Part shown: positions 34,829 through 42,903 of the stretch, in pieces
Layout of the letters: each line of letters begins with the position of its first letter
How positions within the stretch are numbered: the stretch's first letter is position 1
Assembly: GCA_965277625.1 (NCBI GenBank)
Contig: OZ255827.1
Coordinates: forward strand, 434,001 to 498,000
From: G965195345 sp965277625
GTDB lineage: Bacteria > Pseudomonadota > Gammaproteobacteria > CAKMZV01
DNA: 64,000 bases
Reading direction: 5' to 3'
Translations under genes and position numbers: made by a program
Notes under the pieces: generated by a model
The model's database searches: none
Told to the model about the DNA's origin: nothing
The model's input: only the letters and a program-made list of their open reading frames with translations

Positions 34829-35659
34829 ATGCCACAAACAAAGAGAACCAATCAGATGGCAGACCAATCATTGAAACTAAAATTGGCTATGCCAAGAGGC
34901 ATCAAATTTAAGTTGTTCTTGGCGCTGATAGTCTTATGTTTGGTTTTTGGTGCCATTTATATTATGGTGAATAAAAGAGAGACGAGAGAAACATTTAATA
35001 CTATTTCGGGTGATGCCCTATTTAATCAAACTCAAGCCGATCAATCTGAAATAAATGCTTTAGAAACAACTGAATTGATTGGAGAATCAGCAATATTAGA
35101 TCAATCACCTGTTGAATTGGTTGATCATCCTACGCGACCTGAAGATTTCGCTGAATCCAGCGCTCATCGTCAAATATTGACTGACCAAATTCAGGCATTG
35201 ATTCAAAAGACAATCAAAGAGGAGTACCAAAATATTGAATTGCAGTTAAATCAATTACTCATGCATCTTACTCAACAACAACAGCAATTACAGCGCATGC
35301 AGGCCAAACAAAGTCAATTGGAGGAGACCCTTAAACCATTCAATAATATGGCGCAAGATATTCGTAAAAATAAGCAAACTGATGGTCAATTGCTAAATCA
35401 TATTTCATTATTAGAAATTCGAATGGATAAAAAATTCAGAGAATTTAATGAAAATCAGATCAAAGAAAAAGCGTTTAAATGGCGTGTTATAAGCATTGCC
35501 CAGCTAGGTAACATCTATATAGCAACACTTGAAGATAGAAATGGTCAGCAATTTAACGTGGCAAAGAATGAAGTTTTAGATGGTTGGCGAGTGAGCAAAA
35601 TTTCACAATGGGGAATCAGTATTATTCGAGATGGCGTGCAAATGGAGATAAAACAATGA
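34829..35659 (+). CDS. Bitopic coiled-coil protein with PilP-like C-terminal domain
   Basis: 276 residues. One membrane segment (about residues 29-47), an acidic linker, a coiled coil rich in Gln and Leu (residues 110-205), and a C-terminal domain (WRVISIAQLGNIYIATLED..QFNVAKNEVLDGWRVSKISQWGISI) with the same pattern as the PilP domain. I recognise no ICE family by name. It would span the periplasm between the inner membrane and a secretin-like partner. A start ten codons downstream (MADQSL) is possible. It overlaps the next gene as ATGA. Confidence 0.65.
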   Translation: MPQTKRTNQMADQSLKLKLAMPRGIKFKLFLALIVLCLVFGAIYIMVNKRETRETFNTISGDALFNQTQADQSEINALETTELIGESAILDQSPVELVDHPTRPEDFAESSAHRQILTDQIQALIQKTIKEEYQNIELQLNQLLMHLTQQQQQLQRMQAKQSQLEETLKPFNNMAQDIRKNKQTDGQLLNHISLLEIRMDKKFREFNENQIKEKAFKWRVISIAQLGNIYIATLEDRNGQQFNVAKNEVLDGWRVSKISQWGISIIRDGVQMEIKQ

Positions 35660-36075
35660 AGATGATAATTTTATTATTTTTATTGACCAGCTTGTTGTAT
35701 GGCTGTAGTACGACCATTCAGCCAAAAACGGCTAAGATAATGAAACTGGCTAAAGTCAAAATAGATATGGATAAACCTGAAATTAGCTTTCCGATCATCC
35801 AGGTAAAGTCCTGTTCAATCGCGCAACGTAATTTGACAGCGCCATGGAAACAAAGAAGCTATATCTGTGCGCCAAGCAAATCATTCTTGAATTATGCAAA
35901 TCAAATCAATAAGGCACATTTTGAAAAAGTGAAGTGGACCAAACAATTGCAATCGGATCTTGAGTGGATAACAAACCGTTTACTTTTGATTCAAGAACAA
36001 TCTAGAGACATTCGTGCGGAACTGGAACTGAGGAAAAGGGAGTATGAGGCCAAAATCAAGGGTATTTTAAAATGA
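35656..36075 (+). CDS. Transfer-region lipoprotein
   Basis: 139 residues from the ATG at 35656, which overlaps the previous stop (ATGA). The lipobox is LLYGC. The mature protein has two Cys (VKSCSI, YICAPS), a short beta part and a long C-terminal helix (LQSDLEWITNRLLLIQEQSRDIRAELELRKREYEAKIKG) suited to coiled-coil packing. Not recognised beyond that. It also overlaps the downstream TIGR03759 gene by four bases, so it is part of the same operon. Confidence 0.7.
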   Translation: MKMIILLFLLTSLLYGCSTTIQPKTAKIMKLAKVKIDMDKPEISFPIIQVKSCSIAQRNLTAPWKQRSYICAPSKSFLNYANQINKAHFEKVKWTKQLQSDLEWITNRLLLIQEQSRDIRAELELRKREYEAKIKGILK

Positions 36076-36779
36076 TAAAGCTCCTATTAATCTTGATAAG
36101 TATTATGGCATTCAACCAGAGTGCATTTGCCAATGCAGACATTCAAGAACAATCCATTAAAGCATTGCAAGTGCAGGCAGCAAATTTTGAATTGAGTGTC
36201 AAGGAGTGGCAAACTTATCAAAATTTATTAAAAGGGCGGGCTAAATTCGACTACGCTGAAAAACATCCTTTATTTGTTTTAGCCGTTTATGCAAAAACGC
36301 CCGCAGATACCCAAAAATACATTGCAAAGTATGCCGCATATGAAAGCAAACGGGTCGCACGTTTGCAAGAGTTGAATGAGTTGTTCTATTATGAGCAATT
36401 AAAACTTCATGGGAATGATGCTCCGATAAGTCTAAGAAAATTGGAGCGCATTCGTCAAAACGCGCATTTGATTTTAAAGCAACATGCTCCTAAAAGTCGA
36501 ATTCGAATGTTGTATTTCATCAATCAGAATAAATGTACAGATTCATGTAAACAATCTTTGAATAAAGCACTTGATCAGCTTGAGGGGAGTGATCAGACTT
36601 TGGAGTTGTTTTTTTCTGCAGGCATATCAAAGAAGATGATTCAGCAATGGTTGTTTTCAGCGGGTTTAGAGTTAGATTATTTACTGAAAAGAAAAGTCAT
36701 TATTAAGCAAGCGGCATTAGGCGATCCATTTTGGTTAAACCGCAAACCATATACTGTCTATAGTATCCCTCAACAATGA
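36072..36779 (+). CDS. TIGR03759-family ICE protein (PFL_4693-like)
   Basis: 235 residues with a signal peptide (ending SAFANA). The segment FELSVKEWQTYQNLLKGRAKFDYAEKHPLFVLAVYAKTP, then YAAYESKRVARLQELNELFYYE, matches TIGR03759 from memory. The C-terminal half contains a Cys pair (NKCTDSCKQ) in a thioredoxin-like setting. A periplasmic protein of unknown role in GI-type secretion systems. Confidence 0.8.
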   Translation: MIKLLLILISIMAFNQSAFANADIQEQSIKALQVQAANFELSVKEWQTYQNLLKGRAKFDYAEKHPLFVLAVYAKTPADTQKYIAKYAAYESKRVARLQELNELFYYEQLKLHGNDAPISLRKLERIRQNAHLILKQHAPKSRIRMLYFINQNKCTDSCKQSLNKALDQLEGSDQTLELFFSAGISKKMIQQWLFSAGLELDYLLKRKVIIKQAALGDPFWLNRKPYTVYSIPQQ

Positions 36780-37309
36780 GAAAGTATTTATGGTGGTTAT
36801 TCTTCCTTCCTATAACGGGATATGCTCAATTTCTTGAGATTGAACAATTTGAGATTATTATACGAAACCAGCAAGATAGCACAATCCCTGCATCATTGCT
36901 TTATGCTGTTGGGATGGTTGAATCAGGGGGTTATAAGGGCATCGATAAACCGTGGCCATGGACCATCAATTATGCCAAGGGATCTGTACGACGATCGATG
37001 CGCTTTAACTCTAAAGATGAGGCAGTGGCATATACTGAAATGTTATTAAACACTGGGGTGGAAAACATTGATATAGGAACCATGCAAATTAATTGGTATT
37101 GGCACAACAAAAAATTCAGTAGTCTAGAACAAGCCTTTGGTTTAGAAAATAACATCAAAGTTGGATTGGTCATTTTAAGCAGGGTGGTTAAACAACACGG
37201 ACCAAGTCTTGGCATTAAACAGTATCACGGCAACAGCAACGTTAGTCAATCAGAGCAATATCTCATGCGTGTTATGCAGGCATGGGGAGATATACTTGGT
37301 CGAACCTAA
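36776..37309 (+). CDS. Lytic transglycosylase (SLT family, PilT/VirB1-like)
   Basis: 177 residues with a signal peptide (ending TGYAQ). The catalytic Glu49 sits in LLYAVGMVESGGY. It is followed by PWTINYAKGS and NIDIGTMQINWYWH, the usual SLT motifs, and LGIKQYHG near the end. It opens the peptidoglycan for the transfer machine. It overlaps both neighbours' ends: ATGA upstream, and traD starts five bases after its stop. Confidence 0.88.
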   Translation: MRKYLWWLFFLPITGYAQFLEIEQFEIIIRNQQDSTIPASLLYAVGMVESGGYKGIDKPWPWTINYAKGSVRRSMRFNSKDEAVAYTEMLLNTGVENIDIGTMQINWYWHNKKFSSLEQAFGLENNIKVGLVILSRVVKQHGPSLGIKQYHGNSNVSQSEQYLMRVMQAWGDILGRT

Positions 37310-37313
37310 TACC

Positions 37314-39413
37314 ATGTCTCGATTTAATTATCAAGTTGAATCCCTTTTAACGCCCCCTGTGGAGCTCATCGCGGCAACCACATATTTTTTGGCAGCAATC
37401 GCCATTATTTTTTATCCAAGTGTATTTATGCTTTCAAAGCCCTTGGCAATGACATTCATCGTTCTCTTTGTCTATTTAGGCTATAGGCGATTAAGTGATG
37501 CCATATTGGTTATTCAGTATCAGTCCAATATTAAAGTTTTACCAAGATATTCTTTGTCCTTTAAGGATCTCCCTGTATCAAAAAAATATCAATTCCTTGG
37601 CAGGGGATTTGCTTGGGGACAGTGTCACTTGCAAAGAGTTGATGACCTTTTAAGTAAACCGCAGTACTTGCAGCAAAAATGGTTTTATCGACAAGCTCGA
37701 CTGTTTGAAAGAAAACATGAGCACACATTTTTATTGAAGTATTTGGCGATTGCACTCAATATTGACCACTCATTGAACCCAGTTCGATCCTTACCTGAAG
37801 TTGGTGGCTTACCGTATTTACACGGGGTAGGTTTATTTGAAGAGGAAGATATATACATAAATTTGAGTGAACGCGTGGCTCATACGCTGGTATTAGGGAC
37901 AACAAGGCAAGGTAAGACACGTCTTGCCGAATCTTTAATCACGCAAGATATTCGACGTGGAGAAGTGGTGATCGTATTTGATCCCAAAGGCGATTCCGAT
38001 CTAATGAAGCGATGCTATATAGAAGCAAAGCGGGCGGGTCGGTTGGATAAATTTTTTATATTCCACTTGGGTTTCCCTGAATTTTCTTCGGGATATTCTC
38101 CCATCAGTGAATACCAAAGAATCACAGAAGTGGCAACAAGAATTGCCAATGCCATTCCAGGAGAAGGGGCAGCCGCCACTTTTAAACAGTTTGTCTGGCG
38201 ATACGTTAATGTGCTAGCAAGATCGGCTGATTTTATCGGTAAGAGGATTGATTATGCCTTACTAAAACGTTATGCTGAAGACATTGAACCACTTGCAAAA
38301 GAGGTTCTGGCAATTTATTTTGATGCTGTTGCGCCTGCTGACTGGAGAGACACCGTGATGGCTTATGAAGGCTTTTTTAATAATCCAGATAATAAAAAAT
38401 ACAACAAAAAGAATGAAGGATTGAACGACCGACGAACGGATGTTGTTGCAATGGTATATTATTTGAAAAATAATATCAAACAACAGGATCCATTCACTGA
38501 GATGGAGGACACGGTCAATTCAATTGTTAAAACCTTAGAATATGATCAAAAATACTACGATAAACTGATCGCCTCTTTACTGCCCTTACTTGAAAAACTG
38601 ACAACAGGCCCGATTGCAAAAATAATTTCACCTCAAAAATCGTCCTCTAGACCACTGTTTACTTGGCAGAAGATCATTCGCGAAGGCGGCATCGTTTATT
38701 GTGGATTTGATGCGCTGACGGACCCCGAAGTGGCCTCAGTCATATCGGAAAGTATGTTTGCTGACCTAACTTCAGTAGCTGGTGAAATTTATAAAAACAG
38801 TAGTATTTTAGGATCATCAGAGGCATCTGCGACAAAAAAAATCTCGGTTCATGCAGATGAAATCAATGAGTTGATGGGTGATCGATTTATTCCAATGGTT
38901 AACAAAGGTGGGGGCGCTGGCATTCAAGTCACCGGCTATACCCAAACACAATCAGACATTGTTGCTAAATTTAATAGCAAAGACAAAGCGGGGCAAGCAT
39001 TGGGCAACTTTAATACCTTGATCATGTTTAGAGTTCAGGAAATTGAAACGGCAGAAATATTAACCAAAAAAGTCAATGAGGTGGTTGTTCATCAAATTAC
39101 AGATGTTTCTAGGGCTTCTGATTCATCTAAACCTGAAACAGAGGAACAGTTCACTTCAACGTCTGAACAACGTGTCACCACTGAGCGCAAACCTCTGATA
39201 GACGCTTCCATGTTAATGAACTTACCAAAGGGACAAGCGTTTGCATTATTAAATGGGTCAACGCCCTATAAATTGAGAATTCCTTTGTCCAAAAAAAGTG
39301 ATTTCAATGAGATTCCAAATGACATACATGAGATGGCACAAAGCATGGAAAAAATATACGCCGTTTCATCCATAAACGAGTTGCACCAATTTAATCAAAT
39401 CCTTAGATCTTAA
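37314..39413 (+). CDS. traD: Type IV coupling protein TraD (SXT/TOL subfamily)
   Basis: 699 residues from the ATG at 37314; an upstream in-frame start would overlap the transglycosylase gene by 100 bases. Two membrane segments (about 15-35 and 43-62), Walker A G195TTRQGKT, VIVFDPKGDSDL, and Walker B near ISVHADEINEL. TGYTQTQSDI is the C-terminal arginine-finger region. The ATPase normally brings a relaxase-DNA complex to the secretion channel, yet no relaxase gene lies in the island. Confidence 0.92.
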   Translation: MSRFNYQVESLLTPPVELIAATTYFLAAIAIIFYPSVFMLSKPLAMTFIVLFVYLGYRRLSDAILVIQYQSNIKVLPRYSLSFKDLPVSKKYQFLGRGFAWGQCHLQRVDDLLSKPQYLQQKWFYRQARLFERKHEHTFLLKYLAIALNIDHSLNPVRSLPEVGGLPYLHGVGLFEEEDIYINLSERVAHTLVLGTTRQGKTRLAESLITQDIRRGEVVIVFDPKGDSDLMKRCYIEAKRAGRLDKFFIFHLGFPEFSSGYSPISEYQRITEVATRIANAIPGEGAAATFKQFVWRYVNVLARSADFIGKRIDYALLKRYAEDIEPLAKEVLAIYFDAVAPADWRDTVMAYEGFFNNPDNKKYNKKNEGLNDRRTDVVAMVYYLKNNIKQQDPFTEMEDTVNSIVKTLEYDQKYYDKLIASLLPLLEKLTTGPIAKIISPQKSSSRPLFTWQKIIREGGIVYCGFDALTDPEVASVISESMFADLTSVAGEIYKNSSILGSSEASATKKISVHADEINELMGDRFIPMVNKGGGAGIQVTGYTQTQSDIVAKFNSKDKAGQALGNFNTLIMFRVQEIETAEILTKKVNEVVVHQITDVSRASDSSKPETEEQFTSTSEQRVTTERKPLIDASMLMNLPKGQAFALLNGSTPYKLRIPLSKKSDFNEIPNDIHEMAQSMEKIYAVSSINELHQFNQILRS

Positions 39414-39445
39414 ATTGCGTTCGAATTGAAATATGAGGTGATTGA

Positions 39446-40180
39446 ATGATAACTCAAGTTCAAGTCCCTCCATCTTATGACAAAAGAAAAACCGTTATTG
39501 GTACAGCCATTTCATGTTTGTGGCAATATTTTCATGGTGTTGCTCTACTCATTGTTGTTTCTTTAATCATTTCCATTTCGATAGAGCTCATTGGCATGTA
39601 CACATGGTGGGCAGATCAAGGCTCAGAACACAGCTATGAGATGTTAAGAAAAGAGTTATCATATTTACAAGAAGGTTATTTTTACCGAAGTATTCTCAAT
39701 CCTTTTGCCTACTTCTTGCCGTGGTTAGATCCGATTAATGCTTGGTTTGCACAGCAATATAACGTTCTTAAAGAGTTCAATTCTGAGGTTATGGTTACTG
39801 AAAATTTTATTCTAAACGTTGGGTCTCTAAAAACGATCGCCTTGGATGTGATGCAGGCGACTTGGAACATTTCTAGGGTATTTTTTCTCAGAGTGATTGT
39901 CTGTATATACTCTTTGTCATTGCTCTTTTTATTGGTCATCGTTGCCATCATTGATGGTTTGGTTGAGAGAACATTGCGCCGCTATACGGCAGGTCGTGAG
40001 TCTGCATGGCTGTTCCATGTCAATAAACGCATAGCCAGGCCGTGGGTCATTTATTTCATCATGTTTTTGTATTTATCGGCACCTGTTTCAGTCAATCCCT
40101 TGTGGTTTTTTATACCAGCTTATAGTTTGATTGGCATAAGCACCTACATGATGGGTAAATGGTTTAAGAAATACCTATGA
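39446..40180 (+). CDS. TIGR03747-family ICE membrane protein (PFL_4697-like)
   Basis: 244 residues with four membrane segments: about 28-50, 88-93 weakly, 150-172 and 200-240. The conserved RTLRRYTAGRESAWLFHVNKRIARP is a family hallmark next to traD in GI-type secretion systems. The GAGGTGA ribosome binding site fits the ATG. Its role is unknown; it probably belongs to the inner-membrane complex with TraD. Confidence 0.82.
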   Translation: MITQVQVPPSYDKRKTVIGTAISCLWQYFHGVALLIVVSLIISISIELIGMYTWWADQGSEHSYEMLRKELSYLQEGYFYRSILNPFAYFLPWLDPINAWFAQQYNVLKEFNSEVMVTENFILNVGSLKTIALDVMQATWNISRVFFLRVIVCIYSLSLLFLLVIVAIIDGLVERTLRRYTAGRESAWLFHVNKRIARPWVIYFIMFLYLSAPVSVNPLWFFIPAYSLIGISTYMMGKWFKKYL

Positions 40181-40233
40181 GCATGATATTTTTTATTTTC
40201 AGCATTTTGTTTGATTAGAAGAACGGCAAAGTT

Positions 40234-40282
40234 AAACTGAAACATTGATGTTTTAGTTTCTACAATTTCAAAATCGTATAGT
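40234..40282 (+). promoter_or_regulatory. Shared operator-promoter, copy 3 (second transfer operon)
   Basis: AAACTGAAACATT and GATGTTTTAGTTT (40234-40259) form the best palindrome of the three (11 of 13). TATAGT (40277-40282) follows after exactly 17 bp. The next ATG is at 40290, one base from the predicted transcript start, so translation would be leaderless. Confidence 0.72.
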
Positions 40283-40289
40283 ACTCAGT

Positions 40290-40580
40290 ATGACTATACG
40301 ACGACTTTTATTATTGGTTATGCTTACATGTTTCGCGTTTATTGCGCATGCAGGCACTCAAGAAAATCTTAATTTTCTGAGAAAAGACATTTATCAACTT
40401 GTTCAAAGAGTAAACCAGTTTTCACAGGCAGCAAAAACGGATCAGACACAGCGTCAATTCGATTTTGACTCGCTCAAATCTGATCTGTTACTTATAGACT
40501 CGGGCATTCGTGAGTACATTGATGACGTTCGCACCGAACCTCGCACCTTAAATTCACTTAATTTGAACTATGCCCAATGA
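40290..40580 (+). CDS. RAQPRD-family ICE protein (TIGR01690)
   Basis: 96 residues with a signal peptide (ending AHAG). The helical mature part ends in LLLIDSGIREYIDDVRTEPRTLNSLNLNY, the position of the family's RAQPRD signature. Function unknown; it is always encoded just upstream of the small membrane proteins of this secretion system. It overlaps the next gene as ATGA. Confidence 0.78.
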   Translation: MTIRRLLLLVMLTCFAFIAHAGTQENLNFLRKDIYQLVQRVNQFSQAAKTDQTQRQFDFDSLKSDLLLIDSGIREYIDDVRTEPRTLNSLNLNYAQ

Positions 40581-40804
40581 TTGATTTTGAAGCAACTTGG
40601 TTTGGTAAGATGATCTCAGTAGGCGTATTTCTTATGTTTATTGGATGGGGTCTTTCAATGACGATCAGCTCGTACAAAGCCTTTAATGATACAAGCATCA
40701 GTCCCTCAAAATTTCTATCTAATATTGCGACCATTATTATTTTAGCTGTGGTCGTATTTACATTTCTTTACGCTTTTAACGCGCACTTCACTTCGAACGC
40801 ATAG
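40577..40804 (+). CDS. TIGR03758-family small ICE membrane protein
   Basis: 75 residues with two membrane helices (about 10-30 and 46-68). Size, topology and position match TIGR03758, one of two pilin-subunit-like small proteins in GI-type secretion systems. A structural role in the conjugative channel is inferred from context. Confidence 0.72.
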   Translation: MIDFEATWFGKMISVGVFLMFIGWGLSMTISSYKAFNDTSISPSKFLSNIATIIILAVVVFTFLYAFNAHFTSNA

Positions 40805-40814
40805 GAGAGTTCTC

Positions 40815-41189
40815 ATGCAACTTAAAATCTCATGGATATTTTTAATTTTCAGTCTTGTACTGAGCATTTTTTTTATTGAATCGGCGTATGCTGTTGTAGA
40901 TGTTTCAGACCCAAAGGACATCATTCCAATTGATATTGGAAATGGGGTAGATGCCAAGGGTAAGATCAGTGGTGGTTTAAAAACCATATTAATCATAGTG
41001 GTTGTTCTCATCATCGCAGGTGCACTCTATTCGGTGGTTACAGGCGTGATTGAAAAATATAACGAATTGATGATTAAAAGGATTAGCCTCAGCCAATTTA
41101 TGACATCCACGGTCATCGGTGTTATTCTCATTGTGGCTGTAGCGGGGACGGCCTATGCGGGCTATTCATATTTGATTGCTTACCTTTGA
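40815..41189 (+). CDS. TIGR03745-family small ICE membrane protein
   Basis: 124 residues. Signal sequence (ending SAYAV), then helices at about 56-78 and 95-120. An AGGAGA ribosome binding site precedes the ATG. It fits TIGR03745 in position and topology and is the better candidate for the VirB2-like pilin of the secretion channel. This is inferred from size and the cleavable signal, not from similarity. Confidence 0.72.
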   Translation: MQLKISWIFLIFSLVLSIFFIESAYAVVDVSDPKDIIPIDIGNGVDAKGKISGGLKTILIIVVVLIIAGALYSVVTGVIEKYNELMIKRISLSQFMTSTVIGVILIVAVAGTAYAGYSYLIAYL

Positions 41190-41193
41190 TTCA

Positions 41194-41544
41194 ATGCCAC
41201 AAAGTCATCTGCTTAAAAAAACAACCGTAATCTTTAATCATTGCTCGGCTGAAGAACTTGGTGCCATCACCATCATTTCAGGGGCATTCGGCTGTTTTTT
41301 ATTTGTCATTCTCTCGGCAATTGTCAGCACCTTTTTTGAATTGCCTGTTAATCCATTCGCGATTGTAGGCGCAATAGGATTTTGTATAGGCGCCTTGGTT
41401 GGTACATTTAAACTGTCAAAGATCTATGCTGTTTACAAGGTTGAACGTCCGGAAGGTTACTATAGACATCTCTTGCTTCAGAAAATCAAACCCAAGCTAT
41501 TCATCAAAAATATAAAACGTTGGGGCATTCGGCGAGGCATTTGA
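41194..41544 (+). CDS. TIGR03750-family ICE protein (DUF3487)
   Basis: 116 residues from the ATG at 41194. Two membrane helices (about 25-45, 50-72), then RPEGYYRHLLLQKI and the C-terminal WGIRRGI, both hallmarks of DUF3487. It is the size of VirB3-like proteins and stands at the equivalent place. The stop overlaps the next ATG by one base. Confidence 0.82.
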   Translation: MPQSHLLKKTTVIFNHCSAEELGAITIISGAFGCFLFVILSAIVSTFFELPVNPFAIVGAIGFCIGALVGTFKLSKIYAVYKVERPEGYYRHLLLQKIKPKLFIKNIKRWGIRRGI

Positions 41545-42167
41545 TGTTTAGTAATATTAATGATCTCTATAGAAAAATCATTATTGGTCTGATCCTAATT
41601 GTTGTCATTCTTGTAAGTTTGTTGGGGGTGTATGCTTTTAGCTATGCCCAAATCCCTCGTGAAATTCGTGTCAACATTGCACCAGATTTATCCAAAACAA
41701 GTACCTTTAACGCCGCTCAACGGGCAACGGCAGAAGGGGTGTATGCTTTTGTTGCCTATTGGATTCCAGTGCTTTATACCTGGTTAGATGATGGGGCTGT
41801 TGATTATCGAAAAAACGCACAGCACCTAAGGGGCTTATTCAGCCAAAGGTTTAGAATTTGGTTGAACGCTGATTACAAAAAAAGAGGTTCATCACTGAAC
41901 AATAAAGTTCGCTCTTCGTCCCCTCTAAGGATTCCAATAAATCGTATTTCACAGTACGCTATTCTTGATGCTAACGGTGATTGGAGAGTGACCTTACCCA
42001 TGCAGGTTACCGAGTATTTTGGTAGTCAAAGTGTACCGATCATTGATGAAACAATCACCTATACATTCCGCGTAATCCTATCGGATTTACCACTGACCAT
42101 CAACCCGTGGGGGCTTGAAATTGATGCAATTGAGAAAATCACTCGTTCTAGTCGCACTACTAAGTAG
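41544..42167 (+). CDS. TIGR03746-family ICE protein (DUF2895), TraE/VirB5-8-like
   Basis: 207 residues from the ATG at 41544. One membrane helix (about 14-36), then IAPDLSKTSTF, YAFVAYWIPVLYTWLDDGAVDYRKNAQHL and the C-terminal PLTINPWGLEIDAI, the family's NPWGL signature. A bitopic component of the inner-membrane complex. The next gene overlaps its end by about 44 bases. Confidence 0.85.
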   Translation: MFSNINDLYRKIIIGLILIVVILVSLLGVYAFSYAQIPREIRVNIAPDLSKTSTFNAAQRATAEGVYAFVAYWIPVLYTWLDDGAVDYRKNAQHLRGLFSQRFRIWLNADYKKRGSSLNNKVRSSSPLRIPINRISQYAILDANGDWRVTLPMQVTEYFGSQSVPIIDETITYTFRVILSDLPLTINPWGLEIDAIEKITRSSRTTK

Positions 42168-42903
42168 CTCTATGGCAAACCACGTTCAGGCTCAAACCCA
42201 TGTATGGAATAAGTCCCCCATTCCTTTGCATCTTAAGAAGGGTGTTGAGCGAAGGATAGACACGGCCTTTGCGGCCAATCTTTTACTCCCTGTTGGTATA
42301 GCTAAAAATTTCAGCGTGACCTACCTAAATCGTTCAATTTATATGACAGCTTTGACCGATCAACCAGCAACAGTCAGAGCCATTGTTAAACAAAATAATG
42401 GATCAACCTATCTCATGGACGTACAGGTTGGCCACTCAATTCTTGCCGATGAACCCTTAGTTATTGTGGAAGCGGACGATGTAAGCCCCCAACAGCATGC
42501 ATCGCCATCATCTTCAGCGCCAATCACTTATGCCAATCTGATCCGTTATGCAGCTATACATGTTTATGGTGCATTTGAAAATTTGCCAATTATCCCCAAT
42601 ATCAGTTTGGTTAAAAATACCAATGCCAGTATTGATGTTGTGCGAGACTCAAGGATTGAAACCACCCATATTAAGCAATGGGTCGTGCGAACGCCTAAGG
42701 GCAGCCGTTATCTTTCTATCGTAAAGTTGCGGAATAAATCATTGAGTAAACTGCCCATAGAGGTGCACAAAACACTATTTGCCCGCTATTTATCAGCCAC
42801 GATATTTCCAACAATTTTATACCAAGCCGGTGCGAGTCAATATAGGGACATTGCCCATGCTTTTATCATTAGTGCGCTTCCTTTGCAAGAGTCATTGAAA
42901 TGA
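42124..42903 (+). CDS. TIGR03749-family ICE protein (DUF3438), TraK/VirB9-like
   Basis: 259 residues from the ATG at 42124, giving a clean signal peptide (ending NHVQA). Beta-rich periplasmic protein with HLKKGVERRIDTAF near the start and LIRYAAIHVYGAFENL in the middle, matching the family. It probably contributes to the outer-membrane collar with the TraB-like protein. It overlaps both neighbours. Confidence 0.8.
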   Translation: MQLRKSLVLVALLSSSMANHVQAQTHVWNKSPIPLHLKKGVERRIDTAFAANLLLPVGIAKNFSVTYLNRSIYMTALTDQPATVRAIVKQNNGSTYLMDVQVGHSILADEPLVIVEADDVSPQQHASPSSSAPITYANLIRYAAIHVYGAFENLPIIPNISLVKNTNASIDVVRDSRIETTHIKQWVVRTPKGSRYLSIVKLRNKSLSKLPIEVHKTLFARYLSATIFPTILYQAGASQYRDIAHAFIISALPLQESLK

